Source: Sulfomarinibacter sp963741385 (lineage in GTDB: Bacteria > Acidobacteriota > Thermoanaerobaculia > Thermoanaerobaculales > Sulfomarinibacteraceae). From it: 64,000 nucleotides of DNA. The translations under genes were made by a program, and so were the position numbers. The number at the start of each line of letters is the position of its first letter. The stretch's first letter is position 1. Positions 54,301-62,442 of this stretch are shown piece after piece. The notes beneath the pieces were generated by a model. The model worked only from the letters and a program-made list of their open reading frames with translations. It was not told where the DNA came from and ran no database searches. The DNA is taken from NCBI GenBank assembly GCA_963741385.1, contig CAVUHO010000010.1:186001-250000 (forward strand). Reading direction: 5' to 3'.

Positions 54301-54719
54301 TCCTCGCCGGCGGTCGCCAGCGGGTGATAGATCTCGCCTCCGTAGATGAGATCCACGGGCCCCGAAACGCCGGGATCCGGAAGCAGACGGAAGGCCTCGA
54401 GCGGCACGTTGTCGGGCACGGTGTCGGTGGTGGCGTTGATCCCGAAGAAGCCGGCCTCAACCGGACCGGTCAACGGCTCCAGGCTCCAGCCCGGAGTCTC
54501 GACCCGCGGATTCAGCCCGGCGTGCAGGACGAATCGGAAGGCGCCGTCCTCGTCGGCCATCACCGCACCTTCCAGACTCATGGCGTCGACCACCTCCACC
54601 GTGTGCGCTTCCGGCTGCAATCGGACCAGCAAACGGTGGTGGAGTTTTTCCGCAGCCGCCGCCGTGCCCGCCAAGGCCAACAACGCCGACACCCCGATAA
54701 AAATGAGACCTTTCCTCAT
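51330..54719 (-). CDS. Secreted M1-like aminopeptidase / M28 peptidase / PDZ fusion
   Basis: This exported protein of 1129 residues has a signal peptide LIFIGVSALLALAGTAAAAE. The first half resembles M1 gluzincins: SSYPHELLHNWWGNSV at about 312-327 and WCEGL about 17 residues later, one residue shorter than the usual x18, with GMPG in place of GAMEN. The middle half is an M28 dizinc peptidase with VVLAHIDHLG, GADDNASGVAVLLELA, TGEEAGLLGSRH and DTVGR. A PDZ domain (about 1045-1125, GVRVQQVMPGSAAESAGILAGD) closes it. ATGs at 54722 and 54719 both follow GGAGG. The second is given because its spacing is better. Both active sites look kept. Confidence 0.85.
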   Translation of the reverse strand: MRKGLIFIGVSALLALAGTAAAAEKLHHRLLVRLQPEAHTVEVVDAMSLEGAVMADEDGAFRFVLHAGLNPRVETPGWSLEPLTGPVEAGFFGINATTDTVPDNVPLEAFRLLPDPGVSGPVDLIYGGEIYHPLATAGEEYQRSFSETPGIIDASGVFLSGTSFWVPSFGDGLVTFDLTVTGLAPAWDVVSQGRRTRHERDGEGLRTTAWSLGNPTEEVYLVAGPWHEYRRMAGGVEIFAFLREDDPALAQRYLDATARYLELYDGMLPPYPYASFALVENFWETGYGMPGFTLLGPRVIRFPWILTSSYPHELLHNWWGNSVYVDFETGNWCEGLTAYMADHLFAEQHGEGATYRRATLKKFTDMVSAGDDFPLSTFGSRQSAASEAVGYGKSLMLFHMARRSVGDESFLEALSLFDSEHIFSRASFADLAAAFTDAAGGDWGPFIQEWVERTGAPQIEIIEARAEEGAPGEAPWRVSVHLRQVQEEDPYPISVPVAVTVEGREEAIVAEVGTCGRDCIVEVPCPAKPLRVDVDPDFDVMRRLDPFEVPPALSTVFGSQDPLFILPGEAAEDELAAWRQLAVDWARPAEPRVVIDGEIDELPAGSAWVLGWDNRFAAEIAGRLADQGVVVGDEEVAVGDDRLPRAQHSVVMVARSTGDPEAAVGWVAASPAVAIPGLARKLPHYTRYSYLGFRGPEPDNVAKGMWHPLSSPLVRNLTDGPMPALHLPPRAPLAELPPAYDAEVLGRTVAALADPGLEGRGLGSDGLARATSIAEQSLRDGGLQPAGGDGFRQAWSWRGGDPEREMALVNLVARIPGTDPALDRQPVVVLAHIDHLGTGWPDVRAGNEGMVHPGADDNASGVAVLLELARTMAAEPPRPRPVVFAVVTGEEAGLLGSRHLLSTLPPEVQPFACVNLDTVGRLADGKLYVLNADSAREWRFIFMGVGYTTGAPISVVSEPLDASDQVACIERGIPAVQLFTGPTADYHRPTDTVATIDAEGLVVVTESAHEAVGYLAERTEALTVTIAGTGGGSAAADPHEGERRASLGTMPDFGFEGQGVRVQQVMPGSAAESAGILAGDVIVAFDGEPVADLRSYSALLKAREPGDEVTVIALRDGGQLEFTVTLGAR

Positions 54720-54822
54720 CATGCCGCCTCCGTCAGGTATTCTACCCTTACGAGGAACGGCACTGGCGCCTTTCAATTTGAAAGAGATGGGTCGCCGCAG
54801 CCGACCGTTCCCAGGGGGAATC

Positions 54823-55380
54823 ATGCTCGCAATCATCGCCGGCACCAACCGCCCCGGTTCAAATACTCTCACGATCGCCCGCAACGCCCGGGACATCCTG
54901 GTGGGCTGTGGCGAAGACGTGGTGGTCCTCGACCTCGCCGAACTGCCCCGCGACCTCATGGCCAGCACCAGCTACGCCACCAAACCGGACGGGTTCCGGG
55001 TGTTTCAGGACGCGGTGCTCGAGGCTCGGGGCATCCTCACCGTGGTGCCCGAGTACAACGGTTCCTTCCCCGGTATCCTCAAATATTTCATCGACATGCT
55101 GCGTTTCCCCGACAGCCTGTACGAAACGCCGGCGGGCTTTATCGGCATTTCTGCCGGACCCTGGGGGGCCGTCAGAGCGGTGGAGCAACTCGAGATGGTC
55201 TTCCAGTACCGGCACGCCCACCTGTACGGACGCAGGGTGTTCATTGCCAACGTGGACACTGCGGTAGACGATGCTGGGAAACCGATCGACTCCGCCCTGG
55301 CGCGACGGCTCGAGACGATGGTGTGCGGATTCGCCCGGTTCTGCCACCGACTTCACGCCGGACCCGAGGCTGAAGCTTGA
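54823..55380 (+). CDS. NADPH-dependent FMN reductase family protein
   Basis: This flavodoxin-fold protein of 185 residues has the FMN phosphate loop GTNRPGSNTLTIA (about 7-19) and VVPEYNGSFPGILKYFIDML, the signature of the SsuE/ChrR/azoreductase group. It would reduce flavin, quinones or chromate with NAD(P)H. ATG at 54823 follows CAGGGGGA. The long open frame from 54346 is a shadow. Divergent from the peptidase gene. Confidence 0.9.
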   Translation: MLAIIAGTNRPGSNTLTIARNARDILVGCGEDVVVLDLAELPRDLMASTSYATKPDGFRVFQDAVLEARGILTVVPEYNGSFPGILKYFIDMLRFPDSLYETPAGFIGISAGPWGAVRAVEQLEMVFQYRHAHLYGRRVFIANVDTAVDDAGKPIDSALARRLETMVCGFARFCHRLHAGPEAEA

Positions 55381-55403
55381 AGCCCAGACCCCGACAAACC
55401 GCG

Positions 55404-55432
55404 TGGACGGTGGGCGCGAACCGGGATAAAAT
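55404..55432 (+). promoter_or_regulatory. Candidate promoter for the DUF4412-like gene
   Basis: TGGACG (55404-55409), a 17-bp spacer and TAAAAT (55427-55432) match sigma70 hexamers at 4/6 and 5/6. The gene start is 33 bp beyond the -10. Confidence 0.4.
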
Positions 55433-55464
55433 CCGCGAGGCCGCTGAAAGAACTGGAGGTTCTC

Positions 55465-56205
55465 ATGCAGATCCAAAAAGCCCTCATCGTGGTGGCGGTG
55501 TTCGTGCTGGCCGCGGGAACCGTTTCGGCGGATCTCAAGATCGTCAAGATGGAGCACACCGACGGCTTCAACGCCATGGGGCGCGAGACGCCGCCTACCG
55601 ACCAGGAACAGGTGAGCTGGCTCGGTGCGGACCGGATGCGGATGGATCAGGGAGATCAGAGCACGATCATCCGGCTCGACACCAAGAAGCTCATGATTCT
55701 CAACCACGACGAAAAGACCTACAACACGCTCGACCTGCCGGTCGACCTCACCCAGTTCATGCCCCCCGGCATGGCGGATCAGATGATGGCCATGATGACC
55801 TTTGACGTCACGGTCACTCCGACCGACGAGACGAAAACGGTGGGCGACTGGAAGGCGCGCCGGTACGACGTCACCATGACATCGAAAATGGCGACCTCGA
55901 CCATGACCATGTGGGTCACCAAGGACGCCGCGTTCAATCAGGAGGCGTTCTACAAAATGTTCGAGCACCTCAACAGCATGAACCCCGGCCTCGCCGACAT
56001 GGCCAAGGAGATGCGCAAGGTCGAGGGGCTGGTGGTTGAACAGGACAGCGTCACGACCATGACCATCATGGGTAATGTCACGATCAAACGAACCGAAAAA
56101 GCCACCTCAATCGAAGACCTCGCCCCGCCGGCGGGCATCTACGACCCACCCGCCGACTACACCGAGAAGCCATTCGACTTCATGGGCGCGATGCAACGAC
56201 AGTAG
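55465..56205 (+). CDS. Secreted DUF4412-like protein
   Basis: This exported protein of 246 residues has a signal peptide ALIVVAVFVLAAGTVSA. The mature part has the DUF4412 style: beta-rich, with WLGADRMRMDQGDQSTIIRL, LMILNHDEKTYNTLDLP and VGDWKARRYDVTM, then a Met-rich middle. These proteins resemble LolA-type half-barrels. ATG at 55465 follows GGAGG by 6 nt. The stop lies 4 bp from the stop of the convergent SpoIIE phosphatase gene. No function is known. Confidence 0.75.
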   Translation: MQIQKALIVVAVFVLAAGTVSADLKIVKMEHTDGFNAMGRETPPTDQEQVSWLGADRMRMDQGDQSTIIRLDTKKLMILNHDEKTYNTLDLPVDLTQFMPPGMADQMMAMMTFDVTVTPTDETKTVGDWKARRYDVTMTSKMATSTMTMWVTKDAAFNQEAFYKMFEHLNSMNPGLADMAKEMRKVEGLVVEQDSVTTMTIMGNVTIKRTEKATSIEDLAPPAGIYDPPADYTEKPFDFMGAMQRQ

Positions 56206-56209
56206 GGAT

Positions 56210-58753
56210 TCAGGAACCGGACGACCACGAGGCCGCCACCAGCGTCACGTCATCGTACGGCGTGTGCCCGCAGGTGAAGGCCTCGATCTCCTCGAGCAGG
56301 TAGTTGATGGCTCCCTGAGGATCGGCCGGAGCTTCCTGGAGTGATTGCGTAAGACGTTCTTCTCCAAAAAAGTCACCCTCCGGCGACTGGGCCTCCACCG
56401 CACCGTCGGAGTAGGCCAGCAGGAGGTCGCCGGGGTCGAGTCCGATCTCGAGAATCCGGTGCCCGCCCGTGCGGAGCGCCCCCAGCGGCAGCCGGTGCTC
56501 CGGCATGGCCAGACACTCCACCGCTCCCGACCGGCGCCGCAGCAACGGCGGCGGCTGCCCCGCCAGCGTGTAGGAGACGCGGCTCTCGCCGCCCCTGAAA
56601 GCCAGATAGCCGAGAGCGACAAAGCTGCCCACCTGGTACTCCCCGCCTCGACGGCCCCCGCGCAGCGCGTACAGCCGTTCGTTGGCGAGTCGGAGCAGCT
56701 CTTCGGGTTCGGGATGGGCCAGCGCCACCGATTTCAAAACCTCGTGCGCCGCCATCATCATCAGCGCCCCGGAGATCGACTTGCCAGAGACATCACCGTA
56801 GACGATCGCGTGCTCGCCGTTCATCCTCCCCGGCAGCTCGGCGAAAAAGTCGCCCCCGACCTCACGGGCGGGGCGGCACACGGCGGCCAACGACCAGCCC
56901 TCGGTGACAGCCAGCTCGGTGGGCAGCAACGAGGCCTGAATCGACGCCGCGATCTTCAGCTCGCGCTCGAGCTCCGCCTGGCGCGTCCTTTCGTCCAGAA
57001 GGATGCTGGTTTCCAACGCGATGGAGGCCTGGTTGAGCAGCCCGCGCAGCAACTGCAGCTCTTCCTTTTCGAATGCCGTCTGGCCCGCCTTGGCGGAGAG
57101 CAGTATCACACCCACCGCACGGCGGGTGGTGGCGAGCAGGCCCGCGAGCTCCACACCCGCCGAACCCAGAGTCGAGGAGAATTTCTCGATTTCTGGCGAC
57201 AGCAGACGAAGGGGCGCCAGATCCTCGAGCCGGACCAGCGAACCCTGGCGTTTGAGTTGGTCGTGGAGGATCCCGATGATGGGCAGCTCGTCGGGCAGGC
57301 TGTCGGGCCCGGCCTGTCGCACCAGCCGTCGGCCCGAGATCAGATACAGCGCCGAGAAGTGCAGACCGAGGAGTTCCGGCAACCGTCCGACCAGCTGGGC
57401 CACGACCGGACCGATCTCGACCTCACGGGTGAAGGCCTCGCCCATTTCCACCATCGCGCGTTGCAGACGCAGCCTCTCGGCAAAGAAGAAGCGATCGACC
57501 GGGCCCTGTAGGCGCTGCCTCAGTGGTTCGAAGAGAAGTACGATGGCGAGGGCGAAGATGACCGGAAAATAGGGTGAGTCGGCGAGCTGCGTTCCTCGGA
57601 AGAGCAGATTGAAGGAGGCGATTCCGAGGGCATAGACGGCGGTCACCATAGCGGTGGTGATCGTATACAGGAGGCTCTTGCGCAGGATCACCCGGATGTC
57701 GAGCAGCCCGAACCGGATGATGGCGTAGGCGAAGGTAATGGGCACCAGGATGAGGGGCACCACCCCGTAGAACAGAAACCGTTCGGTGTTGAAAAACGAC
57801 GGGAAGGCCACGGCAAGGACGATGAAGGGAACGACCCCGAACAGGGTGCCGAGAAAGACCAGACCGGCGCCGCGGCGCTGGTTGGCATCCGGAAGAAAAC
57901 GCGCGCTCAGGCCGAGGGCGCCGAGACCGAGCACCATGTAACCGACCATGACCCACCAGTTGGTCATGGGGGCGCCGCTGATCAACCGCAACGGGCTGTC
58001 GGTCTTGCGTGCCCATACGACGGTGACCAGGTAGACCAGGGGCGGCACCAGGTAAATCGGCAACATCTTAGCGCTGACCCGCGATACCCACCCGAGGACG
58101 CGGGCGATGGGGTCCCGCCGCCACTCCCACACCGGCCGCGGGTAGATCAGGAAGAAATGGAGGAAGGCCGCCGGCAGAAAGAGCAGGGCGATTGTCCCCG
58201 TCGAAAGTACGAAGGTGTCGATCCACGAGTACGAAGCGGGACGCAACCGGCACACCAGAAAGAGCATGAACAGACTGCACATCGTGAAGAACACCCGCGC
58301 TGCCGGCAGGCGCGGTTGGCGCAGCACCACGAAGACGCCGACGCCGAAGAAAAGAAAACCCAACAGAGCGGCGTAGAGGTAGCTGGTATCGCCGATCCGC
58401 CGGCGCCCGAGCTCAACCTCGACTTGGAAGATGCTGCCGCTGGAACGCACCAGGTAGGAAACCGATTCCCCAATGCGGTGGCGGTTGAGCAGCGTCTGGG
58501 CGTGGGTCTTGGAATCCAGAAGAAACGTGCGATCGATCCCGGTGATCACGTCCCCCGGCCGAATGCCGGCGCGGTCGGCGCCCGATCCCGGGACGACGGC
58601 GCGCACCACCCGCGCTCCCGGCACATCCGCTTCCAAAATCACGCCGTCGTACGGACGCGGCAGGAACATGTCCGCGACCGACAGGGCGGCGATCAGAAAC
58701 GCGAGAATCCCGGGCGCCAACGTCAACGTCAGACGCCGTTGCGACCGCTGCAT
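56210..58753 (-). CDS. Membrane PP2C (SpoIIE/RsbU-type) phosphatase with PDZ and GAF domains
   Basis: This is a signalling phosphatase of 847 residues. A first helix (about 8-25) is followed by a PDZ domain (about 40-100, VVRAVVPGSGADRAGIRPGD) that would face the periplasm. Seven to eight membrane helices (about 120-430), a GAF-like domain (about 440-600), a coiled coil and a C-terminal SpoIIE domain follow. The metal-binding motifs are VGGDFF, GDVSGKSISGALMM and TPYDDVTLVA. It would dephosphorylate an anti-anti-sigma factor or similar target. No partner anti-sigma genes are adjacent. ATG at 58753 has no clear ribosome site. Confidence 0.88.
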   Translation of the reverse strand: MQRSQRRLTLTLAPGILAFLIAALSVADMFLPRPYDGVILEADVPGARVVRAVVPGSGADRAGIRPGDVITGIDRTFLLDSKTHAQTLLNRHRIGESVSYLVRSSGSIFQVEVELGRRRIGDTSYLYAALLGFLFFGVGVFVVLRQPRLPAARVFFTMCSLFMLFLVCRLRPASYSWIDTFVLSTGTIALLFLPAAFLHFFLIYPRPVWEWRRDPIARVLGWVSRVSAKMLPIYLVPPLVYLVTVVWARKTDSPLRLISGAPMTNWWVMVGYMVLGLGALGLSARFLPDANQRRGAGLVFLGTLFGVVPFIVLAVAFPSFFNTERFLFYGVVPLILVPITFAYAIIRFGLLDIRVILRKSLLYTITTAMVTAVYALGIASFNLLFRGTQLADSPYFPVIFALAIVLLFEPLRQRLQGPVDRFFFAERLRLQRAMVEMGEAFTREVEIGPVVAQLVGRLPELLGLHFSALYLISGRRLVRQAGPDSLPDELPIIGILHDQLKRQGSLVRLEDLAPLRLLSPEIEKFSSTLGSAGVELAGLLATTRRAVGVILLSAKAGQTAFEKEELQLLRGLLNQASIALETSILLDERTRQAELERELKIAASIQASLLPTELAVTEGWSLAAVCRPAREVGGDFFAELPGRMNGEHAIVYGDVSGKSISGALMMMAAHEVLKSVALAHPEPEELLRLANERLYALRGGRRGGEYQVGSFVALGYLAFRGGESRVSYTLAGQPPPLLRRRSGAVECLAMPEHRLPLGALRTGGHRILEIGLDPGDLLLAYSDGAVEAQSPEGDFFGEERLTQSLQEAPADPQGAINYLLEEIEAFTCGHTPYDDVTLVAASWSSGS

Positions 58754-58834
58754 CACAACATCATACGCGTTCGACGGGCATTCGGTTCGCGACATTGTCG
58801 CAAAAATCTGGTTTCCCAACCCTCAGGCCGGCCG

Positions 58835-59290
58835 CTATTTTTGCAAGATCGGTTCGTCCTCCGGCACTCCGAGCATCGCGAGAATTTCCTGCAGGCGGTC
58901 CAGGTCCACCTCGACCACCCTCACATAGCGGCCGTCTCGGTAGAGGCGCAGCTCGAAACGTCCTTCGGTGTGGCTGGGCAGCAGCCCGACCCCGAAGACA
59001 GGTTCGTCCGCCATGAAGAACCGGATGGAACCGAGGTTGGGGCACTTGTGATTGTCACCCGGTGGTGCGTCGTCGATGAGATCGACCAGGAGAGCGACGG
59101 CCGGGTGGTCACCCGTCACCACGTTTTCGAATCCGATCTGTGCCCCTCCGGGGTTGAGATTGACCCTCACGCGTTCGATGGGATCGACCATCGAAATAAA
59201 GCTCGGATCGTTCGCCCCGCACGGCGCGGCGATCAGCGCTACGACAACGAGCACCCCAACTGTCCTGCTGAGACGCGCCTTGAATTTCAT
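58835..59290 (-). CDS. Secreted protein of unknown function
   Basis: This exported protein of 151 residues has a signal peptide (TVGVLVVVALIAAPCGA, cleavage after about residue 26). The mature part has no family I recognise. It contains NPGGAQIGFENVVTGDHPAV, one Cys (KCPNLGS) and an acidic end. It lies between the PH-domain genes and the SpoIIE phosphatase gene on the same strand, with 82 and 81-bp gaps. Confidence 0.65.
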   Translation of the reverse strand: MKFKARLSRTVGVLVVVALIAAPCGANDPSFISMVDPIERVRVNLNPGGAQIGFENVVTGDHPAVALLVDLIDDAPPGDNHKCPNLGSIRFFMADEPVFGVGLLPSHTEGRFELRLYRDGRYVRVVEVDLDRLQEILAMLGVPEDEPILQK

Positions 59291-59372
59291 TCCGGAACCT
59301 CCTCGATGTGCTCACCGGGATGAGATCGCGCGGGGTCGAAAAAGTTCCACGAACTTCGGTCAGACGAGAGTC

Positions 59373-60128
59373 TCAACCACCCATCGCAGCCCGCAACCTC
59401 TTCGTTTCGTCTCGAAGGTCGCAGGCCGCGGCCAGCAGAAGGTCGATTGTCACGGGGGGCAAAGCCGCCGCGGTCGCTGCGACGGGCTCGTCGGGATCGC
59501 CGAGGCCGGCATCGCGCTGGCCTCGCAAGCGGTGGCCGATGAGGTCGCGGATCTCGGCCGCGTTGTCGACGCCCCGGAAATACCCGAGGTGCATGTTGGC
59601 CGTCTCGGCGATCTCTTCGCCCCCTTTTGAGTGCTCGCCGCCCCCGGCCGTCCGCACCCGCAAGTCGGCTATGCCGAAAAGCCGCTGCAGCGGACCCTGG
59701 CGGATCGACAGGTTCTGGATGTTGGCAAAGGTCATGGTCTGCTCGCGCACGGCAAGCAGGCCTTCGCGGATCCTCAGGGTGGTGTCGGTGACCATGTACC
59801 AGCGGTAACGGTAGTCGAGACGGACCATGAGAAACGAAAAGGGCAGCTGGGCCAAGAAACCGGCCACGCCGACCACCTCGAGTACCCGCGCAAGACCGGT
59901 AAACATCCATGCCGCTCCGAACTCGATCCGGGCCAGAACCACGAGACCGACGATGAGGCCCACAGCCGTGCCGGCCTGGCGGATGGCCCAGCCGCACAAT
60001 CGGTATCTGAAAAACCCGGGTGCGGCGTTGAACACCCGCAAGGTCCCGGCGCCGCCCATCGGCGGTTCGGGACGCGGCGGCACCTTGAGGACGCGGGTGA
60101 TGAGCCGCTCGAGGGGGCTGTCAGCCAT
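59373..60128 (-). CDS. Bacterial PH-domain (bPH2/DUF304) membrane protein, YdbT-like
   Basis: This protein of 251 residues has two central hydrophobic helices (about 48-70 and 80-102) and a bPH2 domain (YRYRWYMVTDTTLRIREG, QTMTFANIQNLSIRQGPLQ, LFGIADLRVRTAGG). The C-terminal tail contains an acidic stretch and a helix. The preceding gene has the same domain and overlaps by 8 bp, so the pair is like ydbS-ydbT. The lipid or signalling role is not established. Confidence 0.85.
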   Translation of the reverse strand: MADSPLERLITRVLKVPPRPEPPMGGAGTLRVFNAAPGFFRYRLCGWAIRQAGTAVGLIVGLVVLARIEFGAAWMFTGLARVLEVVGVAGFLAQLPFSFLMVRLDYRYRWYMVTDTTLRIREGLLAVREQTMTFANIQNLSIRQGPLQRLFGIADLRVRTAGGGEHSKGGEEIAETANMHLGYFRGVDNAAEIRDLIGHRLRGQRDAGLGDPDEPVAATAAALPPVTIDLLLAAACDLRDETKRLRAAMGG

Positions 60129-60705
60129 TGACCGAACTCCCGGCCCGGCGTTCGAGAGCCGCGCGGATCTCCTGCAGCTCGCTGACCGCCTCGCGCAGCG
60201 CCGCCGCCACGTCGCCGAGGTCGCCGGTCACGGACGCATCCGAACCCGAGGCCTTGCCGGTCGCTCCGGCGGATGCCTGTGGTTGAACGAGGCCCTTCGC
60301 CCCGCGCATCCGCGAGTAGAGAAAATCGCGCAGCGGCCCGAAGTCGCGCACACCCTCGATGGTCATCTCGGCCTTGGAGCTGCCGCTCGCGGTCTGGATC
60401 TGAATCCTCGCCAGGCCCAGCCACCGCTCGACGAAGTTGCTGGTGAGGTGGATATCCTGGATGCGGGCAAAGGTGAGGTTGATCTCCCTGCGAAAGAGAA
60501 TTCCCCACTGCATCGACACGCCCTCTTCGGAAAAGCGGTAGCGCATGGTGTGGTAGCGGAAGTACAGGGGCACCAGGACGAAGGGAAAGAACGGACCGGC
60601 CGCCAGCGACGACAGCGCGTAGTACGTCATCAAGCTGTCGTGCGGGCGCTCGATGGCGAGGATCTGATCGGTCGAGAGCGTCGCAGGACTCTCGGTTCCA
60701 GTCAC
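60121..60705 (-). CDS. Bacterial PH-domain (bPH2) membrane protein, YdbS-like
   Basis: This protein of 194 residues has a hydrophobic hairpin (about 27-50) and a bPH2 domain: YHTMRYRFSEEGVSMQWGIL, INLTFARIQDIHLTSNFVER and IQIQTASGSSKAEMTIEG. The C-terminus has a coiled-coil-like segment (VAAALREAVSELQEIRAALE). GTG at 60705 is preferred since GGAGG lies 7 nt upstream. The earlier in-frame starts fall in repeat DNA. It is first in the two-gene PH unit. Confidence 0.85.
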   Translation of the reverse strand: MTGTESPATLSTDQILAIERPHDSLMTYYALSSLAAGPFFPFVLVPLYFRYHTMRYRFSEEGVSMQWGILFRREINLTFARIQDIHLTSNFVERWLGLARIQIQTASGSSKAEMTIEGVRDFGPLRDFLYSRMRGAKGLVQPQASAGATGKASGSDASVTGDLGDVAAALREAVSELQEIRAALERRAGSSVNG

Positions 60706-60746
60706 CGTCGCACCTCCATTTCTTCTGTCAGGATACCCGACTTTCA

Positions 60747-60925
60747 GCACGCCCTTCCCGAGAGGAGCCACCCATCACATTGTCTGACCGCAAACTCTCA
60801 CCTGGCCGGATAACTGTGGCTCAGACAATGTGATAAATGGCACCTCCGCCGCACGCGGTACGTATCAGCACGCCCTTCCCGTGAGGTGCCAGGCTGAAGC
60901 CAGGCACCCCCGCCGCACGCGGTCC
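60747..60925. repeat. Dispersed GC-rich repeat with a 14-bp inverted pair
   Basis: CAGCACGCCCTTCCCGAGAG opens the block. ATCACATTGTCTGA (60774-60787) and TCAGACAATGTGAT (60821-60834) are perfect arms with a 33-nt loop. CACCTCCGCCGCACGCGG (from 60841) and a second CCAGGCTGAAGCCAGGCACC unit follow. It belongs to the CCGCGTGCGGCGGA family, like 9850-10070 and 35761-35910. No gene lies between 60706 and 61151. Confidence 0.7.
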
Positions 60926-61097
60926 CTCCCACCCTGAGCACCCGGACGTTTCCCGTCAGTGGGGGTGCGGGTGGGAAATCCGGCACTGCCCGTCAGGAGC
61001 GGAATGTGGCCGACGGCCGGAAAGGAAGGGTGGGAGGGGGCCGGCCATCGGCCACCCGCTCATGGCGGGTAGACGCCGTGGCCGAAGGCCACGAGCA

Positions 61098-61150
61098 AAT
61101 CCGAAATCCGAAATCCGAATTCCTCAATTCCTCATTCCTCATTCCTCATT
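61098..61150. repeat. ATCCGAAA array grading into TCATTCC units
   Basis: Three ATCCGAAA units pass into AATTCCTCAATTCC and then three CTCATTC units, ending next to the hmgA stop. The change of word along one array suggests slippage with drift. The GGCCACGAGC-type sequence before it matches 6145-6180 in reverse. Confidence 0.7.
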
Positions 61151-61151
61151 C

Positions 61152-62312
61152 CTATTTCACCCAACTCTGGTTGTACCCCAGGTCCTCGATGGAGCCGGCA
61201 AAGGCGGTGGGCAGGAGCGGTTTGAAGGTGTCGATCATCACCGCCAGCTCATCGGTGCGGGTGGTGCCGATGGAGGCCTCGTAGGTGCCCGGGTGGGGCC
61301 CGTGCGGAAGCCCCCGCGGGTGAAGTGTGATCGAGCTCGGACCGACACCCTTGCGGGAGGTGAATTTGCCCTCGACGTAGAACAGGATCTCGTCACAGTC
61401 GGGCGACGAATGGGGATAGGGACAGGGAATGGCGTTGTCGGCGAAATCCACCACGCGCGGAACGAAGGAGCACACCACATAGCCGTTGCCGGCAAAGGTC
61501 GTGTGGATGGTCGGCGGCAGATGGACCAGCCCGGTCTTGGGTTGGAAGGCGAGGATCGGAAAAACGAAGGGCCACACCTGACCGTCCCAGCCGACCACGT
61601 CGAAGGGGTCGTTTGTCAACTCGAAGGCGGTCAGGAAGCCTCCGTTCTGGACGATCAGCCGGCGCGGCGCCTTCAGGCTTTCGGGACCGCCGTCGGGCCA
61701 CATGGGAGCCGCAAAATCGTGGTGGGTGTAGGGCGCATACATCGACAGCTGGCCCTCCGGCGCGCGGTACTGTTTGGGTACCCTGAGCGGCGACCGCGCT
61801 TCCATCGTCAGCAGCATCGACGGAGTGTCGAGAACCAAGCGGTGCGGCATCCCCTGCGGCACGTAGACGTAGTCGTGGGCCGCAAACGACTGCACGCCAA
61901 GGGGGCTCTCGAGCCGGCCGGAACCCTCGTGCACGAAGGTCAACTCGTCGCCGTCGGCGTTGGCCACGAGCGTCGGTTCGCCCTCGGTGGGGCACCCCAG
62001 CCAGACCCCGATGTCGGGATTGGTGAACAGCAGGCGGCGGCTCAGAAAGGGGCTGTCGCCCCGCCCAAGCCGGCTGCTCTCATAGTGACTTCTCCGCAGC
62101 GGCGCCAGGTGCCGGCCCTCGGCCCACCCGGGGTGCCGTCCCAGGTCCTCCTGGCTTTCGACCCAGTGCGGCGGCCTGCGGTGCCAGAGGATGGTGTAGA
62201 TGGACTCGAAGCCCGCGCGGGTGAAACAGTGCTCGTAGCAGAGTGAGCCGTCCACTTCGAACACGGTATGCGGTTTTGCGGGGATCACGCCACGAGTGAG
62301 TCGGTGAATCAC
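61152..62312 (-). CDS. hmgA: Homogentisate 1,2-dioxygenase
   Basis: This enzyme opens the ring of homogentisate to maleylacetoacetate, the step after HPPD in tyrosine breakdown. It has 386 residues, the size of the shorter bacterial type. HYESSRLGRGDSPFLSRRLL, PQGMPHRLVLD, HTTFAGNGYVVCSFVPR and LHPRGLPHGPHPGTYEASIG carry the family pattern and candidate iron ligands (two His and a Glu). GTG at 62312 lies 6 nt after GGAGG. It is 130 bp after hppD, on the same strand, with a hairpin array between. No maleylacetoacetate isomerase or fumarylacetoacetase gene is in the window. Confidence 0.93.
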   Translation of the reverse strand: MIHRLTRGVIPAKPHTVFEVDGSLCYEHCFTRAGFESIYTILWHRRPPHWVESQEDLGRHPGWAEGRHLAPLRRSHYESSRLGRGDSPFLSRRLLFTNPDIGVWLGCPTEGEPTLVANADGDELTFVHEGSGRLESPLGVQSFAAHDYVYVPQGMPHRLVLDTPSMLLTMEARSPLRVPKQYRAPEGQLSMYAPYTHHDFAAPMWPDGGPESLKAPRRLIVQNGGFLTAFELTNDPFDVVGWDGQVWPFVFPILAFQPKTGLVHLPPTIHTTFAGNGYVVCSFVPRVVDFADNAIPCPYPHSSPDCDEILFYVEGKFTSRKGVGPSSITLHPRGLPHGPHPGTYEASIGTTRTDELAVMIDTFKPLLPTAFAGSIEDLGYNQSWVK

Positions 62313-62330
62313 CTCGCACCTCCGGCTCTT

Positions 62331-62438
62331 GATTTCGGATTTCGGATTTCGGATTTCGGATTTCCCACCCGCCCGCCCGCGTGTCTCGAGGGATTTGCGA
62401 TGAAAATCCGAAATCCGAAATCCGAAATCCGAAATTCC
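62331..62438. repeat. Inverted pair of TTTCGGAT and ATCCGAAA arrays between hppD and hmgA
   Basis: TTTCGGAT units at 62331-62364 and ATCCGAAA units at 62403-62438 flank CCCACCCGCCCGCCCGC. The arms can pair over about 30 bp. This matches the arrangement in the trpE-trpG junction (31935-32044). Confidence 0.8.
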
Positions 62439-62442
62439 GTTT

